42,197 bases of DNA, taken from NCBI GenBank assembly GCA_964463985.1, contig CAYXEK010000022.1:1-42197 (forward strand), read 5' to 3'. Numbering within the stretch: the first letter of the stretch is position 1; each line of letters begins with the position of its first letter. Origin of the DNA: JAXGPF01 sp964463985 (GTDB lineage Bacteria > Verrucomicrobiota > Kiritimatiellia > JAAZAB01). The translations under genes and the position numbers were made by a program. Shown one piece after another: positions 41,091-42,197 of this stretch. The notes under the pieces were generated by a model. That model had not been told where the DNA came from and ran no database searches. It worked only from the letters and a program-made list of their open reading frames with translations.

Positions 41091-42041
41091 TCAGGGAATG
41101 CGCAAGCGCTGGCCAACCTGGACCTTGGCTTCCGGCAGGCTGTTCAATTTAACAATGTCGTTCACCGAAACCACGTACAAACGCGCAATGTATTCCAAAT
41201 CCTCGTTGGGCTGAACCACATGAATGATTTCCTGGCCAGACGCGGGCGCGCCGGCTTCAGGTCCGGCAGCCGGGACTTCCGCCGCAGCAGCGGCGGCTTC
41301 GGGCGCGTTCTCACCCGGCGGCATGGCCGGCGGAAGTTCCGCAGGCGCTGGCGCCGCTGACTCGGCCGGTGCTGGCTGAGGCGCAGTTTCCGCGGGCGCC
41401 GCCGGAGCTTCAACCGCCGCCGACGTCTTTTCACCCGCCGACGCCTGTCCGGCGACAACCAGCTTTTGCCCAACCTTGATCAAGTCACCGTCAAGTTTAT
41501 TCAACTCGCGCAGAGCGGCAACCTTGGTTTGGAACCGGTGAGCTATGCCGCTGAGCGTATCGCCCGCCTGCACGATGTATTCATTCGGGCCGGCTGCCGC
41601 TGCGACTGTTTTGGCGGGGGACGCCGGCTTGGCCTTGGGGTTTGCCGGTTGATGCAGGGTTACGCCCGGCTTCGCCGGTATAATCAATTTCTGTCCTATG
41701 CGGATCTTGTTGGGATCGCTGATTTTGTTCAAGTCCATGACCTGCTTGACGGAAACTTTATGGCGCGCGGCAATCCTGGAAAGCGCATCGCCGGACTTGA
41801 CGACATATTCCACCGTTTCCACCGGCGCGGCCGGGGCGGGCGCCGGGCGTTTGAACGCCGGCTTGGGCGGCGGCAATTCCTCGGGCGGAATCACCGGTTG
41901 ATCAACCACTGGGGCCGGCATGACGGGCGGCGGCGGCACGGACGCGTCCCTGGTGGTGCCGCAACCCTGGATGAAAAACAGCGATCCGATCGCAGCCACA
42001 TGCAACATCACCACAATTACCACCAAGACCGGCGTTTTCAT
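41091..42041 (-). CDS. Lipoprotein with three LysM domains
   Basis: This 316-aa protein has a signal peptide ending in a lipobox-like FIQG-C (Cys27). It has a Pro-rich linker, LysM1 (VEYVVKSGDALSRIAARHKVS..., about 75-120), LysM2 (NEYIVQAGDTLSGIAHRFQTK..., about 140-182), a long Ala/Pro/Glu-rich linker and LysM3 at the C-terminus (IIHVVQPNEDLEYIARLYVVS...). It should bind peptidoglycan from the outer or inner membrane. GGAG 7 bp before ATG 42041 fixes the start; the frame is open 10 codons upstream. It is the promoter-proximal gene of the pair with ftsW, a division-linked context. Confidence 0.88.
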   Translation of the reverse strand: MKTPVLVVIVVMLHVAAIGSLFFIQGCGTTRDASVPPPPVMPAPVVDQPVIPPEELPPPKPAFKRPAPAPAAPVETVEYVVKSGDALSRIAARHKVSVKQVMDLNKISDPNKIRIGQKLIIPAKPGVTLHQPANPKAKPASPAKTVAAAAGPNEYIVQAGDTLSGIAHRFQTKVAALRELNKLDGDLIKVGQKLVVAGQASAGEKTSAAVEAPAAPAETAPQPAPAESAAPAPAELPPAMPPGENAPEAAAAAAEVPAAGPEAGAPASGQEIIHVVQPNEDLEYIARLYVVSVNDIVKLNSLPEAKVQVGQRLRIP

Positions 42042-42152
42042 TCGCTGACTCCTTTTTGCTGAAGCAAACAACCAGCATTAAAAAACTGGAATATTTCACC
42101 ACGAAAAAACAATTGCCGCATGCCCGCGGGACTATCTCCGCTTCTTTCTGAA

Positions 42153-42181
42153 AATATCGCCTTGGCGTCTGCAATTGTCAA
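42153..42181 (-). promoter_or_regulatory. Predicted promoter of the LysM-ftsW pair
   Basis: On the minus strand a perfect TTGACA (42176-42181), a 17-bp spacer and GATATT (42153-42158), about 110 bp before ATG 42041. Confidence 0.5.
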
Positions 42182-42197
42182 GCATTTTTTACCGGAG

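Noticed and set aside
1..42197. tRNA, rRNA, riboswitch or phage genes
   Set aside because: I looked through the intergenic gaps by eye and saw no cloverleaf or known aptamer core; a covariance-model search would be needed to exclude small RNAs.

Overview
The window is GC-rich, gene-dense bacterial chromosome with no phage, plasmid or CRISPR content. Gene content suggests a Gram-negative-type anaerobe or facultative anaerobe, most plausibly in the PVC superphylum (Verrucomicrobiota / Kiritimatiellota / Lentisphaerota). This is inferred from style only: a PUR-domain protein, a Na+-type membrane pyrophosphatase, a GGGGTCAG-flanked REP-type transposase, intergenic palindromes built of 'tcggaa'-like hexamers, and lipoprotein plus LysM envelope genes. 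No rRNA or marker gene fixes the taxon, and no tRNA was found.

Layout. 1-3150 (+): a repeat-rich leader, then malonate decarboxylase genes mdcC, mdcD and mdcE, with about 440 bp of palindromes and direct repeats between mdcD and mdcE. 3183-8106: an M42 aminopeptidase, a divergent PUR-domain protein, a fused rpiB-glyA gene preceded by a low-molecular-weight phosphatase, and an FAH-family enzyme. 8212-14217 (-): a WecA-like transferase fused to a CapD-like sensory half, a DUF2238-like membrane protein, a YafK-like L,D-transpeptidase, an SGNH esterase, a prolyl iminopeptidase-like hydrolase and a HAD phosphatase. 14255-15396: a REP-associated tyrosine transposase unit with inverted termini. 15416-18341 (-): folC, accD and comF. 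18491-22446 (+): a LysM L,D-transpeptidase, accA and aspS. 22443-25100 (-): an SpoU methyltransferase, an HTH-EIIA regulator and a U32-like protein. 25215-36148 (+): a YajD-type HNH protein, then a long same-strand run: ABC-export-like membrane protein, hexapeptide acyltransferase, large beta-propeller/LamG lipoprotein, MBOAT acyltransferase, two AlgJ/AlgX-like SGNH proteins, MFS transporter. 36090-42041 (mostly -): an MBL-fold phosphodiesterase, hppA, a small unknown (+), ftsW and a three-LysM lipoprotein.

How the genes fit together. accA and accD make malonyl-CoA and mdcCDE would decarboxylate malonate bound to its own carrier. Several genes concern the cell wall (ftsW, two L,D-transpeptidases, LysM proteins, the WecA-like enzyme). 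The most interesting block is 28441-34936. It has all the parts of an envelope polymer O-acetylation machine (MBOAT plus two DxHW/GDS SGNH proteins) and a lipoprotein that looks like a polymer-binding partner, but no polymer synthase nearby. The second point of interest is the rpiB-glyA fusion, which condenses a gene neighbourhood known from Firmicutes. The third is the dense, structured intergenic repeats around mdc and the transposase.
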